From positions 39,694,751 through 39,758,750 of the forward strand of contig OX638130.1 in the NCBI GenBank assembly GCA_951804985.1: a stretch of DNA of 64,000 bases, given 5' to 3'. Origin of the DNA: Dryomyza anilis. Lineage: Eukaryota; Arthropoda; Insecta; Diptera; Dryomyzidae. The first letter of the stretch is position 1. Every line of letters starts with the position of its first letter. The notes beneath the pieces are model-generated. The model had not been told where the DNA came from and did no database searches. It saw nothing but the letters and a program-made list of their open reading frames with translations. Made by a program: the position numbers and the translations under genes. Below, in pieces: positions 1-10,864 of this stretch.

Positions 1-37
1 ATATCGCAGTATTTTTAAATAAAAACGTTGGTTTCAA

Positions 38-253
38 TTAAAGCAGATTTCCATTTCTTGTTGTAAATATGCAAGATCTCGATAAGGAATGGCGGGAGCA
101 TGCTCTTCTTAACTTTTCGGAATTAGGATTGTATGCAATTTCAGACCACGAGTTGTATTGGTCAAAAGTATTTTCTTTTAAAAATTCGATTTGAACAATT
201 TTATACCCAAATTTAAAAATTGTTATAACTTTACTTTGAATATTCAAATGCAT
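38..253 (-). pseudogene. Possible exon of element A (left copy)
   Basis: A 71-codon reading frame that mirrors 10613-10831 with a few substitutions and a disrupted C-terminus. It starts directly after a splice-acceptor-like tract (TTGTTCCACAG on the minus strand). I do not recognise the protein. It may be an exon of the element's own gene or simply an open stretch. Confidence 0.3.
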
Positions 254-1089
254 CTGTGGAACAAATAATTAGCAGTTTAAATTTGTGCAATACTGACAAA
301 GGAAATAATTTAAATACTGGTTACGAAAATTTTGAACCAATCGATAAAATATTTCGAATGAATTGGAAATGATTTTTTATCATCTTTTTATGTATTTTAC
401 ATATAAAAATTTGATGTAATCAATGACTGTAATACATATAAACATATTTTAATTCTATCTCTTTGTTTAGTAAATAAAAAATTTGAGTTTTTTTGTGTAA
501 ATTGAGATTTTGTTTATTAGATTTTGAGCTAAATGCGTAAATGGTGGTGGCAATACTGCGTAGCGATACCGTTCTACAGATGTTGTAGTTGTGCTGGGAT
601 GCAGCCCTTCAAAATTGTTATGAATTGCGTTCATAGAGGCGCAACCTCTACGACACGTGCAATTCAGTCGAGTATAGGTAGGTATTTAGTATTTGTGTTT
701 GATCGTATGTGTGCAACTGCAACTTTTGACTATTCTATAAATAGATATTTTTATTTTACTGACGCGTCATGCCGCATGACGCGCAATGATTGTTTTGACA
801 ACTCGTCGCGCCGCGTCGATGATAGCATATAGAGTTCTTAGTTTTTATTATTCGTATGTCATTTCGTACAAATAGACCGAATCGTTTCATTTGTTGTTTA
901 CAACCCGAAAGAAACGTGCACCGCAGGTACTTAACATCACGCAACAACAAACTGCAACAATATGCAGCAACAGCAAGAGTAGATATAAAATAAAATGTAA
1001 GTAGTTAAAAAAATAAATAAATTAAAATAATAAAAAAAAATAATATAATAAAAAAATAATACAAGTAAATAAAAAAAATATTTTTTATT

Positions 1090-1289
1090 TTTATTTAGTT
1101 TAAAGTTCATAAATACCATGAATTTTTTCATAAATATTATGAAAGCGTTCATAAATATTATGAACTTTTTCATTACGGTTTTATGAACGATTCATAAATT
1201 GGATGAATTTGGTCATTGGTTGAGTAATAATGAAAAATTCATAAAATTGATGAACAAATTCATAAATCGTATGAACTTTTTTCTCTGTG
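1090..1289. repeat. Subterminal palindrome array of element A (left)
   Basis: About eight imperfect copies of TTCAT(A)nn..ATGAA follow one another, for example TTCATAAATATTATGAA, ending at the CTCTGTG terminus. Each copy is itself near-palindromic. The mirror copy is 9577-9770. Confidence 0.8.
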
Positions 1290-2636
1290 TAGTTTACGTT
1301 TGCTTTTTCCTTCGAACATCCGCTACAGCGAAATGTGATAAATAGTTTTGGATTAATATATAAACAACTGATAAACATTGAAATAAAGTGTATTGAAAAA
1401 TATTTCTTATTTATCTATTTATATTACAGACGTCATCGAATTGGAAGGGTCCTTATACATCGAGCGAAGCAAAAAAAGGGAAACAGAATGATCAACATTT
1501 TTGTGTACGTGTGACTTTACATCCCTGTCTTAAGCACGTTTACGCAGCTTTTTCTTGCATGTATATGTGAGTAGCAAACATTTGGCATTTGTGTTGGAGT
1601 TTCGGTCAGCAGTATCTTGCTGGGAATCTAATAGCTTACCCTGCAAGAACATAGTCGTTCATAATATTTATCATTTTATGGGTAGCAATGTCAAAGATTT
1701 GATCATTTTTTCGGTCATTTGAAGAATACCCAATATGCCACAGGGTAAGCGTTTGGAAAAATAATCATAATTGCCTTTAACGTCTAGTGTGTTTTTCAAA
1801 TCAGTTTGAAATATAAAATAAGTGCTATTTTTAGCGCTTACTCTGAATTTGAAAATGATTTGATAATAACACTACCAAAAAGGGCAGTGAAAATTATGTA
1901 GTGACGCTGAAAACAGTATGTTTTTTATGATTGCAATAGAAACCGTGACAAAATATAACATAACGCGCGTCCAAATCTAAAAGCTTACCGAAATCTATTA
2001 GTGTTTAAAACAATATACCGACCGCACCCGCAAACCTTGAATAGGCTCCAGAATTATATTCGAGAGCTTGAAACATACAAGCTGAAAAAAACACGTCTAC
2101 CACATTTTTGATGCTGGCATCGATTTTCTGAAGTTGTCTTGACGCTCGGGCTTGAAGTCTACTATATTGATTGGATGACATATAACGAAATAATTAATTG
2201 AAAAATGCCCTTTATGTTATCCTATATGAGGATCCATTTTTTTCTTATTTTGCAGGATTAAGGCAATATTTAAAAGAAAAAAACTAAATGTAGGTTAATT
2301 TGATATCGAGTTGAAAATAAGGCTAAATCTTGATTTGAAGTAAACGTTGAAATCAATTCAGGAATTAGTGTTAATATTGATTTGAAAATAAGAAAATTTT
2401 AATGTTAAGCTACCAGTTTTTATTGAAAAAGGTATAATTCTTAAATTTACGTTAAAGGTGTTTCAAACGTTAACCTCAACTGTACGTTTTGAAAGTAATG
2501 ATTGATTTCAAAGCATTCGCAAGTTAATATTAAGTGCGATGGCATATTGGGATGCTTTTGGTTGGTTCTTTCTTCAATGCACATAATTGGGTTGTAATAT
2601 TACTGTTCATATGACCGCTAGTGTTCTTGCTGGGCA

Positions 2637-3760
2637 GCTTACCGAAATCTATTACTGTTGGGACTTCTGTGAATCTTTAAAAAAATAAACTGATCGCCCA
2701 TACCAACCTTGATTAGTCTCCAGAATGGTATTAGAGAGCTTAAATCATACAAGCTTACAAAAAAGAAACACGTCTACCACATTTTGGCTTCTGGCATCGA
2801 TTTCCTGCAGCTGTCTTGACGCACGGGCTTGAAGTCAACGATATTGGTTGGATGACATAGAACGGGATAATTAATTATGAAATGCCCCTTTTGTTGTCCT
2901 AAATGAGTATCCTCATTTTTTACTTATTTTGTAGGATAAAGTCAATATATAAAAGAAAAAAACTTTATGTAGGTTAATTAGATTTCTAGTTGAATATAAG
3001 GCTAAATCTTACTTGAAGTGACCGTTGATATCAATTTAAGAATTAGTGTTGGTATTGGTTTGAGAATATTGTAATTTTCAAGTTAAGTTTAGCCACCAGT
3101 TTTTATTGAAAAAGATATGATTCTTAAATTTACACAGAACCAAAAAGGGACGTAAATATAACGAACTTGTACATCAATTAATTATAATGATTTTAATTAA
3201 ATAGTAATTACAAAAAAAAACAAAATTATTCAAACAAATGTATAGTCAAAATAATTCATGAAATAATGTTGACTACGAATTTCTGAATAACTGTTGAAAC
3301 GTCTTGAAGCAGTCGGTTTTTATTACGATTTTCCTTCTATATTATTATTTGTTGTTCAAAAAAAAAAAAAACAGAAAACTAATAGATACTTTGACACTTT
3401 CACGGCGTCTTATTTCTTTTCCACCATTACACAACGCCTGTATGTGTTAGTGCATATTCTGCGTATACATGAGAGCTTGATATTGAAGATCTCGATACGC
3501 AATATTGATAAATGACTTCATCCAAAAATGTTTGCTTCTACGTTATATTGATTTACTTGTTTGTCAATACTATGAAAACAGTTTTATGTACGTAGTTTGT
3601 CAATATGAAGTTCGATTCTTTTTTCTGTGTAGGTTAAAGCTGTTTTAAACATTAACCTCAACTCTATGATTTGAAAGTAATGATAGATTTCAAATATTCG
3701 CAAGTGAAGATTAAGTGCAATGGCAAATTGGGTTGTTTTTGGTTCTTTCTTCAATGCACA
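2637..3760. repeat. Diverged second copy of the inner left-arm repeat, interrupted by element D
   Basis: 2637-3130 and 3632-3760 together align with about 1980-2600 (shared landmarks: AGCTTACCGAAATCTATTA, the CGTCTACCACATTTT stretch, TTGACGC.CGGGCTTGAAGTC, and the run into AACGTTAACCTCAAC). The copy is split at a TA by the insertion at 3133-3629. A third copy starts at 20692. Confidence 0.75.
3133..3629. mobile_element. Element D, 497-bp TA-flanked MITE-like insertion
   Basis: It starts with CACAGAACCAAAAAGGGACG and ends with TTCGATTCTTTTTTCTGTG, with TA on both sides (3131-3132 and 3630-3631). The uninterrupted version of its flanks is seen at 2441-2480 (AAATTTACGTTAAAG), which proves insertion with a TA duplication. 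The interior holds CGAACTTGTACATCAAT-type repeats. Related pieces lie at 17004-17297 and 22986-24100. Confidence 0.8.
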
Positions 3761-4657
3761 TAATTCTTATTGTGTTTATTGGAAAAGGAAAATTTTAGCG
3801 ACTTGCAGCATCTGCAGAGAAAGTTCGAGGTGAAGGGGCTTGGATGCCTCTGAAATAGCTGTGCGATCAGTCGCTCAATGCATTTTGCCAATTGTTTGTT
3901 GTTTTATTAATAATTTTTAGATTATTTTTGGTTTATTTGAAAATAATCAAAAACCAATAAGAAAGGTTTGGTCAGATGGTAAATTTAGTAAGAATTATGA
4001 AAATACATATGGGCATTTCCTGGGGTTCCGGACGGGACATGCAATAGGACTAAACATCTGCAAAAATTATAGAATTCTATGATAGATCAAAAGATATAAA
4101 TAAAATAGTGGGCGTTCTGGACGGGACAAAAACGGAGGTAAATATCAAGGTTCATATAAATATTTCAAAAATTCAGCGAATTTTGCGAACAAATGATTTT
4201 TTTGAAATATTTTAAAATACAGCTGAAATCATGTAATTTCTTCGTATATTTACACTCTATTTCTAAATTTTATAGTTTTTTCAAAAAAAATCACAGAAAA
4301 ATTCCGGACAGGACAAAAAATTCCGTATTTAATTTATAAGTACGATTTTTATTCTAAAAATACTTTTTTCGTACAATATTTTTTTTTTTATAATTTCTGA
4401 ACCTATGTTCAATTTACTTTATTTTTGTATATATATACTTTGTTCCTAAAGTTTACAGTTATTTCGTAATAAGTCGCAGAAAAATTCCAGACGTTCCGTA
4501 TGGACATTTGCGATTTTTTGCTAAAATTATTTTGTATATGACAATATTAATAATGATTATTTCCAAATCAAAAGTGATGTACTATTCAAATTTCCTGATA
4601 TTTTTAAAGATTTTTTTAACTTCTTTTGAATTTTTTTTTTGTATTTTATATACTGTA
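3640..4657. repeat. Dispersed repeat with GGACGGGACA motifs, second copy at 17298-18735
   Basis: AT-rich, non-coding. It carries repeated CGGACGGGACA/AAAATTCCGGAC motifs about every 100-200 bp (4030, 4110, 4305, 4485). The same series occurs at 17298-18735. The repeat resumes at 8192 after element B. I see no credible gene; the 71-codon open frame at 4508 is repeat sequence. Confidence 0.7.
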
Positions 4658-4679
4658 CACACAAAAAATTCCTGTGGTA

Positions 4680-5105
4680 GCATTCACAAATTCAAATTTG
4701 TTAACGCCTCATTGTTGTATTAAACATGTTTTTGTTTATTAAACATCGAATGTTAACATTTTTTGTTCATCCCACAAAAATTTTGTTATCCTAACATATC
4801 ATTTTTCAGTACTTGTTATATAAACAAATAGTTGTAAATCTGACTAATTTTCATTTGTGTATATAACCAAAAAGAAATTCTTACACTTGTTAATAGAACA
4901 AAATCCTTATTATTTGGTATTTTGTTAAAATAACAATGGGTTTTGTTTATAGAAAAGCTGCATTAGTTAATAAGACAATTCACAATAATTCTCTGTTATA
5001 TGAACAAAACGGATATTTGTTATATGAACAGATTCGTTTGTGTCTATGTTATATGGAAAATTGGTTTGTTGCATAAACAGACCATTTGTTTATTTTACAA
5101 TTTAT
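4680..5105. repeat. Left subterminal TTGTT..AACAA array of element B
   Basis: More than ten short near-palindromes of the form TTGTTATATGAACAAA or TTTGTTTATnnAACA at 15-40 bp spacing. The density is too high and the motif too regular for background AT-rich DNA. The mirrored array lies at 7780-8165. Confidence 0.75.
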
Positions 5106-5216
5106 AGAAAAAAAATAACGCGTCATGACGCTTCGATTATTTTCTAACCCTTTTTGCGTTCGCTTCAATTCTAAAGTGTTATTTTAAAGTTAATTGTAAT
5201 TGTTTAATTAAACCAA

Positions 5217-5240
5217 TGCAGATTAAGGCGCTTGTTGCAA
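5217..5240 (+). CDS. Candidate first coding exon of the element B gene
   Basis: ATGCAGATTAAGGCGCTTGT begins a short open frame that runs straight into a strong splice donor (GTAAGT at 5241). It lies just inside the left subterminal array, where a transposon gene would begin. Linkage to the exons at 6628 and 6853 is inferred; intermediate exons could lie in 5340-6000. Confidence 0.3.
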
Positions 5241-5349
5241 GTAAGTATTTGGTACTTAATATAAAAATATCACTATTATTGACAAATTGCAACACATTTG
5301 TGCAAAATAATTTTATCAAATAGTTTAATATAAAATACATCTTTAATAG

Positions 5350-5500
5350 AGTAATCCTGGTGAAGGAAACAGTTGAACTGCTGCCGAAAATTGAAAGATC
5401 CTTGGGTTGTCGAAAAATTCAGAAAATTAGAAGATTCTTGGATTCTTGGGCTGCCGAAAAATACAGAAAATTGAAATATCCTAGGCTGCCGAATAATAAG
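5350..5500. repeat. Imperfect tandem repeat inside element B
   Basis: Three imperfect copies of a roughly 45-bp unit built around CTGCCGAAAATT and GAAAGATCCTTGGG. No function is evident. Confidence 0.45.
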
Positions 5501-5998
5501 GTATGTTTTATGTCATTTTGATGCACTGGCGGCTCTTATGGAGTTCGAGATATGTATTATACATAGAGTTGTCTAAAAATTTACGAGTGGCACTGCCGAA
5601 AACATTGGCTATATGGAAGCGAAAATTTACAGATTAAAGTTAACAAAGAAAAACAGTTTACAAAAATGGAACAGTGCATGGATGATTTGCAACCAAACTT
5701 ACAAAGGAAATCAAAATTCAACGCTTAATAAATTTGAACTATATATTGAACTATATGTTGGCCAAAAATGCGGCAAATAGTATGTAAATTTGTGCCTAGA
5801 AAAGGTATCTTTTAACAAAATTTTCGTTTCAATTTCCACTTAACCAATGTTTGAATTTATGTGACATAAGTGACAGTAAAACCACTTTTATTGGAGCTCT
5901 ATATAAAATACTTAGGCTGTAGTTTATCAGACACAGGCAGGAATGCTTTATATGCCATCAAAAAATTCAAAGGATTGATTGTTGACACCGTCGTTGTA

Positions 5999-6220
5999 GA
6001 ACGAAAAGTCACCAAATACTTTTTTATGACAAACTTAAATTTCGAGTTTGTTAATTAATATTATAAAAAGTAATTGATGCTTTTTTAAAGTTGATATGTC
6101 AATTAATAGATTTACATTTTCTTATCATGTGGTAAAAAAATGAGATTATAGATTAAAAATTGATAAATTTATAAAGATTTTTGTAAATGAATATTTGACA
6201 TTTTGTAAATGTATTTGGTA
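5999..6220 (-). mobile_element. MITE relic, inverted copy of 29911-30141
   Basis: The stretch matches the reverse complement of 29911-30141 over its whole length. It begins GAACGAAAAGTCACCAAATA and ends in a decayed GTATTTGGTA. It lies inside the intron region of the element B gene, so it inserted into B or its ancestor. Confidence 0.65.
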
Positions 6221-6223
6221 TAA

Positions 6224-6268
6224 ATATATATAATATATATATATATATATAAATATATATATATAAAT
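6224..6268. repeat. (TA)n microsatellite
   Basis: Short AT dinucleotide tract next to the MITE relic; simple sequence only. Confidence 0.85.
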
Positions 6269-6627
6269 ATTTGTTTTTAAAATTAATTTCATTCGCTTGC
6301 TTTGACTTAAACGATTTAAATGCATTTTGAAACAATTTTTTACATCAAATTCCAAACCGTTTGTATACAACATTTTTTTTTTTTAAATGTATTTTTTCCA
6401 GTTTTTGTTAGCGTAGCGTACAAATTTTTTCACTTTAGTATTTGCAATGAAAATGTGAATGGAAACTTAGTTGGCTTTAAATTTTCAACTTTTGACTTTT
6501 CTAGGCAAATACTTTACTTTATAAAACAAGAATTTAAATTATATAATTTAAAATATATAAATTAAATTTAAAATATATACATTTGATTTAAAATATATAA
6601 TAATAATTTCTCTTTTTCAAACCACAG

Positions 6628-7318
6628 ATTGAAATCGATTTTAAAATACTTCACGAAAATGCTGCAAGCTTCATGCTAACATTCCCAGATGTTTGTCCAA
6701 AATTGGAAAAAATTTACGAGGAACATTTAAGTTCCACATGTAAAAATTTGTTTTCAGATTTTAAAAATAAAGATCTATCTGATAGTAAGTCGCAAATATA
6801 CAATTTTAGTAGGTATAAATTAATTAATTTAATTATTTATATATTATTATAGATGGACGGTTTGCATGCATTCTTTATCTGTTGCACGGTAGTTTGGTGC
6901 CAAAAAGCCTGGAGGTGAAGAAGGATGGAGGAAAAAAATGCACATTAAACCATCTATTAAAGACTCACAAAATTCTTTTATTTTGCTTGGCGAAACTCTT
7001 CAAGAAGTCGAAGGTAACCTTTTGAGAATAAATGATAAAAACAAATTTATTCAACGGATTATTTTATTAACTGGCAACATATTTGAGCCCAAAGAAATCA
7101 TTGTATATTTTAACGGCATCAGATACAAATTATTCAGTATTCTTCATGCAGTAGATATATGTTTTAAAATGTTCCATATATTAGATTTACAGTATCCATT
7201 TGCATCTTTTCTAGTATGGTCGTTTTTACAAAAATATGTTTATAAAATTTCATCTAAATATGATAAGAATTATCCAATTATAAACTTCATTTGTAATGAA
7301 TTGAATAACACAATTTAA
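6628..7318 (+). pseudogene. Spliced element-B gene, 3' exons, one frameshift
   Basis: Exon 6628-6784 follows an acceptor (CCACAG) and ends at a GTAAGT donor. A 68-nt intron ends in TATTATAG, and exon 6853-7318 continues in phase. The exons encode about 50 residues (IEIDFKILHENAASF...), then NGRFACILYLLHGSLVPKS, then a C-terminal part with DSQNSFILLG, a VDICFKMFHILDLQYPF hydrophobic stretch and the end NELNNTI. The frame shifts by one base in a run of seven A at 6931-6937; one more A would restore it, so this is either a recent mutation or a homopolymer sequencing error. From memory it resembles uncharacterised, repeat-associated animal proteins with a conserved hydrophobic-YP region, but I cannot verify this. 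No DDE, zinc-finger or helicase motif is visible. Confidence 0.55.
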
Positions 7319-7779
7319 AACTAATTCGATAAGAACATTGTATAAAACATGATCTCTTTTTAAAGATAAAAACTTATTTTATCATTACATCTTTTTTTTT
7401 CTTAGATAAAAACATAAAACTTCATATAAATATTATAAAAATGTATGTGATTTAAAATCACAAATTAAATGTAAAATTTATAAAAAAAAACATGTATTAT
7501 AAACATGAACATATGATCTCTTTAACATGAACTCTTACAAAGTAAATGTCTTATATAACATGCAATGAAAACATTTTATTATAATCATTTATTTTATCAT
7601 TAAATTGTATGTTTTTAGTGTTATCTATAATTTTTTGTAATTATAATTTATTTTAGCACTAAATCAATGTTTATGCTAATAAAATAAGACGTTTTTGCTA
7701 ATATAAATAAATAATTGATTAATCTTTTTAAAACATTCTATTTTTTAATTATATAGGTGCAGGTTTTAACAATGGATAT

Positions 7780-8165
7780 TGTTAGAGCAACAAAATAATT
7801 TGTTTTTATGACAATGCTGTTATTTTAAGAAAAAAATTAATTAACGCAATAAACCATTTTGTTCTCTTAACAAGTAAATATGGTTTACTAAACAATAACC
7901 TTTGTAAACTAAACAAAAACAAATAGTTTGTTAAACAAAAATAAATGTTATTCAAACAAAATAAATTTGTTCATCGAACAAAATACATTTGTTTATCATA
8001 TAAATTTACTTTGTTACTGGAATAATATTACTTTGTTGAATGAATAAGGAAATTTGTTTATATAACAATAAAAACAGGAATTGTAAATATTTGTAAATAT
8101 AACAAGTATTTTTTGTTGACCGTATATTAACAAATATTTTGTTAATTTAGACCGAATTTTGGTTA
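7780..8165. repeat. Right subterminal TTGTT..AACAA array of element B
   Basis: A dense series such as TTGTTTATCATATAA, AACAAAATACATTTGTT and TTGTTGAATGAATAAG, mirroring the left array in type but not base for base. Arrays at both ends fit multiple binding sites for the same protein (inference). Confidence 0.75.
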
Positions 8166-8191
8166 ATATCACCATAGGAATTTTTTGTGTG

Positions 8192-8312
8192 TAGTTTTAA
8201 AATTTTGGTACTCACCGTTCAGGACGGGACAGATTTCAATAAAGCGGTCAAAAATTTTCGAGAATTACTAGAAAAATTATGTTTACATTTTTGGAAATGC
8301 CGAGGAAATTCT
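8192..8312. repeat. Right flank of element B, continuation of the dispersed repeat
   Basis: TAGTTTTAAAATTTTGG and the following 100 bp match 18736-18850, where the sequence runs on uninterrupted from the left flank. This is the empty-site evidence for element B. Confidence 0.8.
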
Positions 8313-9576
8313 GTCATATGGTCATATGAACAGTAATATTACAACCAAATATGCCATCGCATGTTGGGTTACTTTCAAATCGTAGAGTTGAGGTTAACGT
8401 TTGAAACACCTTTAACCTAAATTAAAGAATCATAGCTTATTCAATAAAAACTGGTAGCTTAACATTAACATTTTCTTATTTCAAATCAATATTAACACTA
8501 ATTCCTGAATTGATTTCAACGTTTACTTCAAATCAAGATTTAGCCTTATTTTCAACTCGATATCAAATTAACCTACATTTAGTTTTTTTCTTTTAAATAT
8601 TGCCTTAATCCTGCAAAATAAGAAAAAAATGGATCCTCATATAGGATAACATAAAGGGCATTTTTCAATTAATTATTTCGTTATATGTCATCCAATCAAT
8701 ATAGTAGACTTCAAGCCCGAGCGTCAAGACAACTTCAGAAAATCGATGCCAGCATCAAAAATGTGGTAGACGTGTTTTTTTCAGCTTGTATGTTTCAAGC
8801 TCTCGAATATAATTCTGGAGCCTATTCAAGGTTTGCGGGTGCGGTCGGTATATTGTTTTAAACACTAATAGATTTCGGTAAGCTTTTAGATTTGGACGCG
8901 CGTTATGTTATATTTTGTCACGGTTTCTATTGCAATCATAAAAAACATACTGTTTTCAGCGTCACTACATAATTTTCACTGCCCTTTTTGGTAGTGTTAT
9001 TATCAAATCATTTTCAAATTCAGAGTAAGCGCTAAAAATAGCACTTATTTTATATTTCAAACTGATTTGAAAAACACACTAGACGTTAAAGGCAATTATG
9101 ATTATTTTTCCAAACGCTTACCCTGTGGCATATTGGGTATTCTTCAAATGACCGAAAAAATGATCAAATCTTTGACATTGCTACCCATAAAATGATAAAT
9201 ATTATGAACGACTATGTTCTTGCAGGGTAAGCTATTAGATTCCCAGCAAGATACTGCTGACCGAAACTCCAACACAAATGCCAAATGTTTGCTACTCACA
9301 TATACATGCAAGAAAAAGCTGCGTAAACGTGCTTAAGACAGGGATGTAAAGTCACACGTACACAAAAATGTTGATCATTCTGTTTCCCTTTTTTTGCTTC
9401 GCTCGATGTATAAGGACCCTTCCAATTCGATGACGTCTGTAATATAAATAGATAAATAAGAAATATTTTTCAATACACTTTATTTCAATGTTTATCAGTT
9501 GTTTATATATTAATCCAAAACTATTTATCACATTTCGCTGTAGCGGATGTTCGAAGGAAAAAGCAAACGTAAACTA

Positions 9577-10864
9577 CACAGAGAAAAAAGTTCATACGAT
9601 TTATGAATTTGTTCATCAATTTTATGAATTTTTCATTATTACTCAACCAATGACCAAATTCATCCAATTTATGAATCGTTCATAAAACCGTAATGAAAAA
9701 GTTCATAATATTTATGAACGCTTTCATAATATTTATGAAAAAATTCATGGTATTTATGAACTTTAAACTAAATAAAAATAAAAAATATTTTTTTTATTTA
9801 CTTGTATTATTTTTTTATTATATTATTTTTTTTTATTATTTTAATTTATTTATTTTTTTAACTACTTACATTTTATTTTATATCTACTCTTGCTGTTGCT
9901 GCATATTGTTGCAGTTTGTTGTTGCGTGATGTTAAGTACCTGCGGTGCACGTTTCTTTCGGGTTGTAAACAACAAATGAAACGATTCGGTCTATTTGTAC
10001 GAAATGACATACGAATAATAAAAACTAAGAACTCTATATGCTATCATCGACGCGGCGCGACGAGTTGTCAAAACAATCATTGCGCGTCATGCGGCATGAC
10101 GCGTCAGTAAAATAAAAATATCTATTTATAGAATAGTCAAAAGTTGCAGTTGCACACATACGATCAAACACAAATACTAAATACCTACCTATACTCGACT
10201 GAATTGCACGTGTCGTAGAGGTTGCGCCTCTATGAACGCAATTCATAACAATTTTGAAGGGCTGCATCCCAGCACAACTACAACATCTGTAGAACGGTAT
10301 CGCTACGCAGTATTGCCACCACCATTTACGCATTTAGCTCAAAATCTAATAAACAAAATCTCAATTTACACAAAAAAACTCAAATTTTTTATTTACTAAA
10401 CAAAGAGATAGAATTAAAATATGTTTATATGTATTACAGTCATTGATTACATCAAATTTTTATATGTAAAATACATAAAAATATGATAAAAAATCATTTC
10501 CAATTCATTCGAAATATTTTATCGATTGGTTCAAAATTTTCGTAACCAGTATTTAAATTATTTCCTTTGTCAGTATTGCACAAATTTAAACTGCTAATTA
10601 TTTGTTCCACAGATGCATTTGAATATTCTAAGTAATGTTATAACAATTTTTAAATTTGGGAATAAAATTGTTCAAATCGAATTTTTAAAAGAAAATACTT
10701 TTGACCAATACAACTCGTGGTCTGAAATTGCATACAATCCTAATTCTGAAAAGTTAAGAAGAGCATCTCCCGCCATTCCTTATCGAGATTTTGCATATTT
10801 ACAACAAGAAATGGAAATCTGTTTTAATTGAAACCAACAATTTTATTTTAAAATACTGCGATAT
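9577..10864 (+). mobile_element. Element A, right copy (CACAGAG terminus)
   Basis: After TA (9575-9576) it reads CACAGAGAAAAAAGTTCAT, then an array of TTCAT..ATGAA palindromes to about 9770, a CAG-rich stretch, GACGCGTCATG palindromes near 10080-10102, and the possible exon at 10613-10831. The second terminus is not visible, so 10864 is only the end of the mirrored part. The terminus, array and CGCGTCATG stretch are shared in type with element B (5117-5135). Confidence 0.6.
10613..10831 (+). CDS. Possible exon of element A (right copy)
   Basis: 72 codons, starting at an ATG right after a splice-acceptor-like TTGTTCCACAG and ending at a stop near the end of the mirrored arm. The composition looks protein-like (FLKENTFDQYNSWSEIAYNP). 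No family recognised. Conservation in the left arm is high but proves nothing, since both arms are recent copies. It could equally be non-coding. Confidence 0.35.
   Translation: MHLNILSNVITIFKFGNKIVQIEFLKENTFDQYNSWSEIAYNPNSEKLRRASPAIPYRDFAYLQQEMEICFN

Larger units (their letters stand above)
1..1289 (-). mobile_element. Element A, left copy (TA-flanked, CACAGAG terminus)
   Basis: Read on the minus strand, the element starts after a TA (1290-1291) with CACAGAGAAAAAAGTTCAT. It then shows an array of TTCAT..ATGAA short palindromes (about 1090-1285), a GC-richer zone with GACGCGTCATG palindromes (768-786), and a possible exon (38-253). The other end lies outside the window. Membership in the same superfamily as 4658-8191 is inferred from the shared terminus and layout. 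Confidence 0.6.
1..2627. repeat. Left arm of a large inverted repeat
   Basis: The reverse complement of this stretch reappears at 8313-10864. Several translated stretches are identical in both arms, for example the 99 residues at 533-832 here and 10034-10333 on the other strand. Small differences occur near the outer end (around 38-140), and the right arm lacks about 75 bp matching roughly 2490-2580. The window edge cuts the arm, so its outer limit is unknown. The inner part (about 1980-2627) has diverged copies at 2637-3760 and 20692-21213. Origin by inverted duplication is inferred. Confidence 0.9.
4658..8191 (+). mobile_element. Element B, complete 3.5-kb DNA transposon with TA target duplication
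   Basis: Termini are CACACAAAAAATTCC and its reverse complement GGAATTTTTTGTGTG, each next to TA (4656-4657, 8192-8193). The flanks join exactly as the uninterrupted sequence at 18722-18750 (TATATACTGTAGTTTTAAAA), so the insertion and the TA duplication are directly demonstrated. Both ends carry dense TTGTT..AACAA subterminal repeats. The centre holds a spliced gene on the plus strand (candidate first exon 5217-5240, exons 6628-6784 and 6853-7318) and a nested MITE relic (5999-6220). I see no DDE-type transposase motif. It may be autonomous or depend on a transposase elsewhere. Confidence 0.85.
8313..10864. repeat. Right arm of the large inverted repeat
   Basis: Reverse complement of 1-2627 with very high identity. 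It ends at AATACTGCGATAT (10864), the mirror of window base 1, so true symmetry may continue. A segment (8937-9140) has an additional diverged copy at 19660-19862 in the same orientation. Confidence 0.9.

Noticed and set aside
533..832. 99-codon Cys-rich protein conserved in both arms
   Set aside because: Identity reflects the recent inverted duplication; the frame crosses palindromic CGCGTCATG motifs and has no recognisable content.
4030..4500. GGACGGGAC repeats as a regulatory array
   Set aside because: They recur in the same order in a paralogous repeat at 17530-18560 and are simply part of that dispersed repeat.
1..10864. Fold-back sequencing artefact
   Set aside because: The arms differ by small substitutions and a 75-bp deletion, and the spacer is asymmetric with independently verified insertions. 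A misassembly is not fully excluded.
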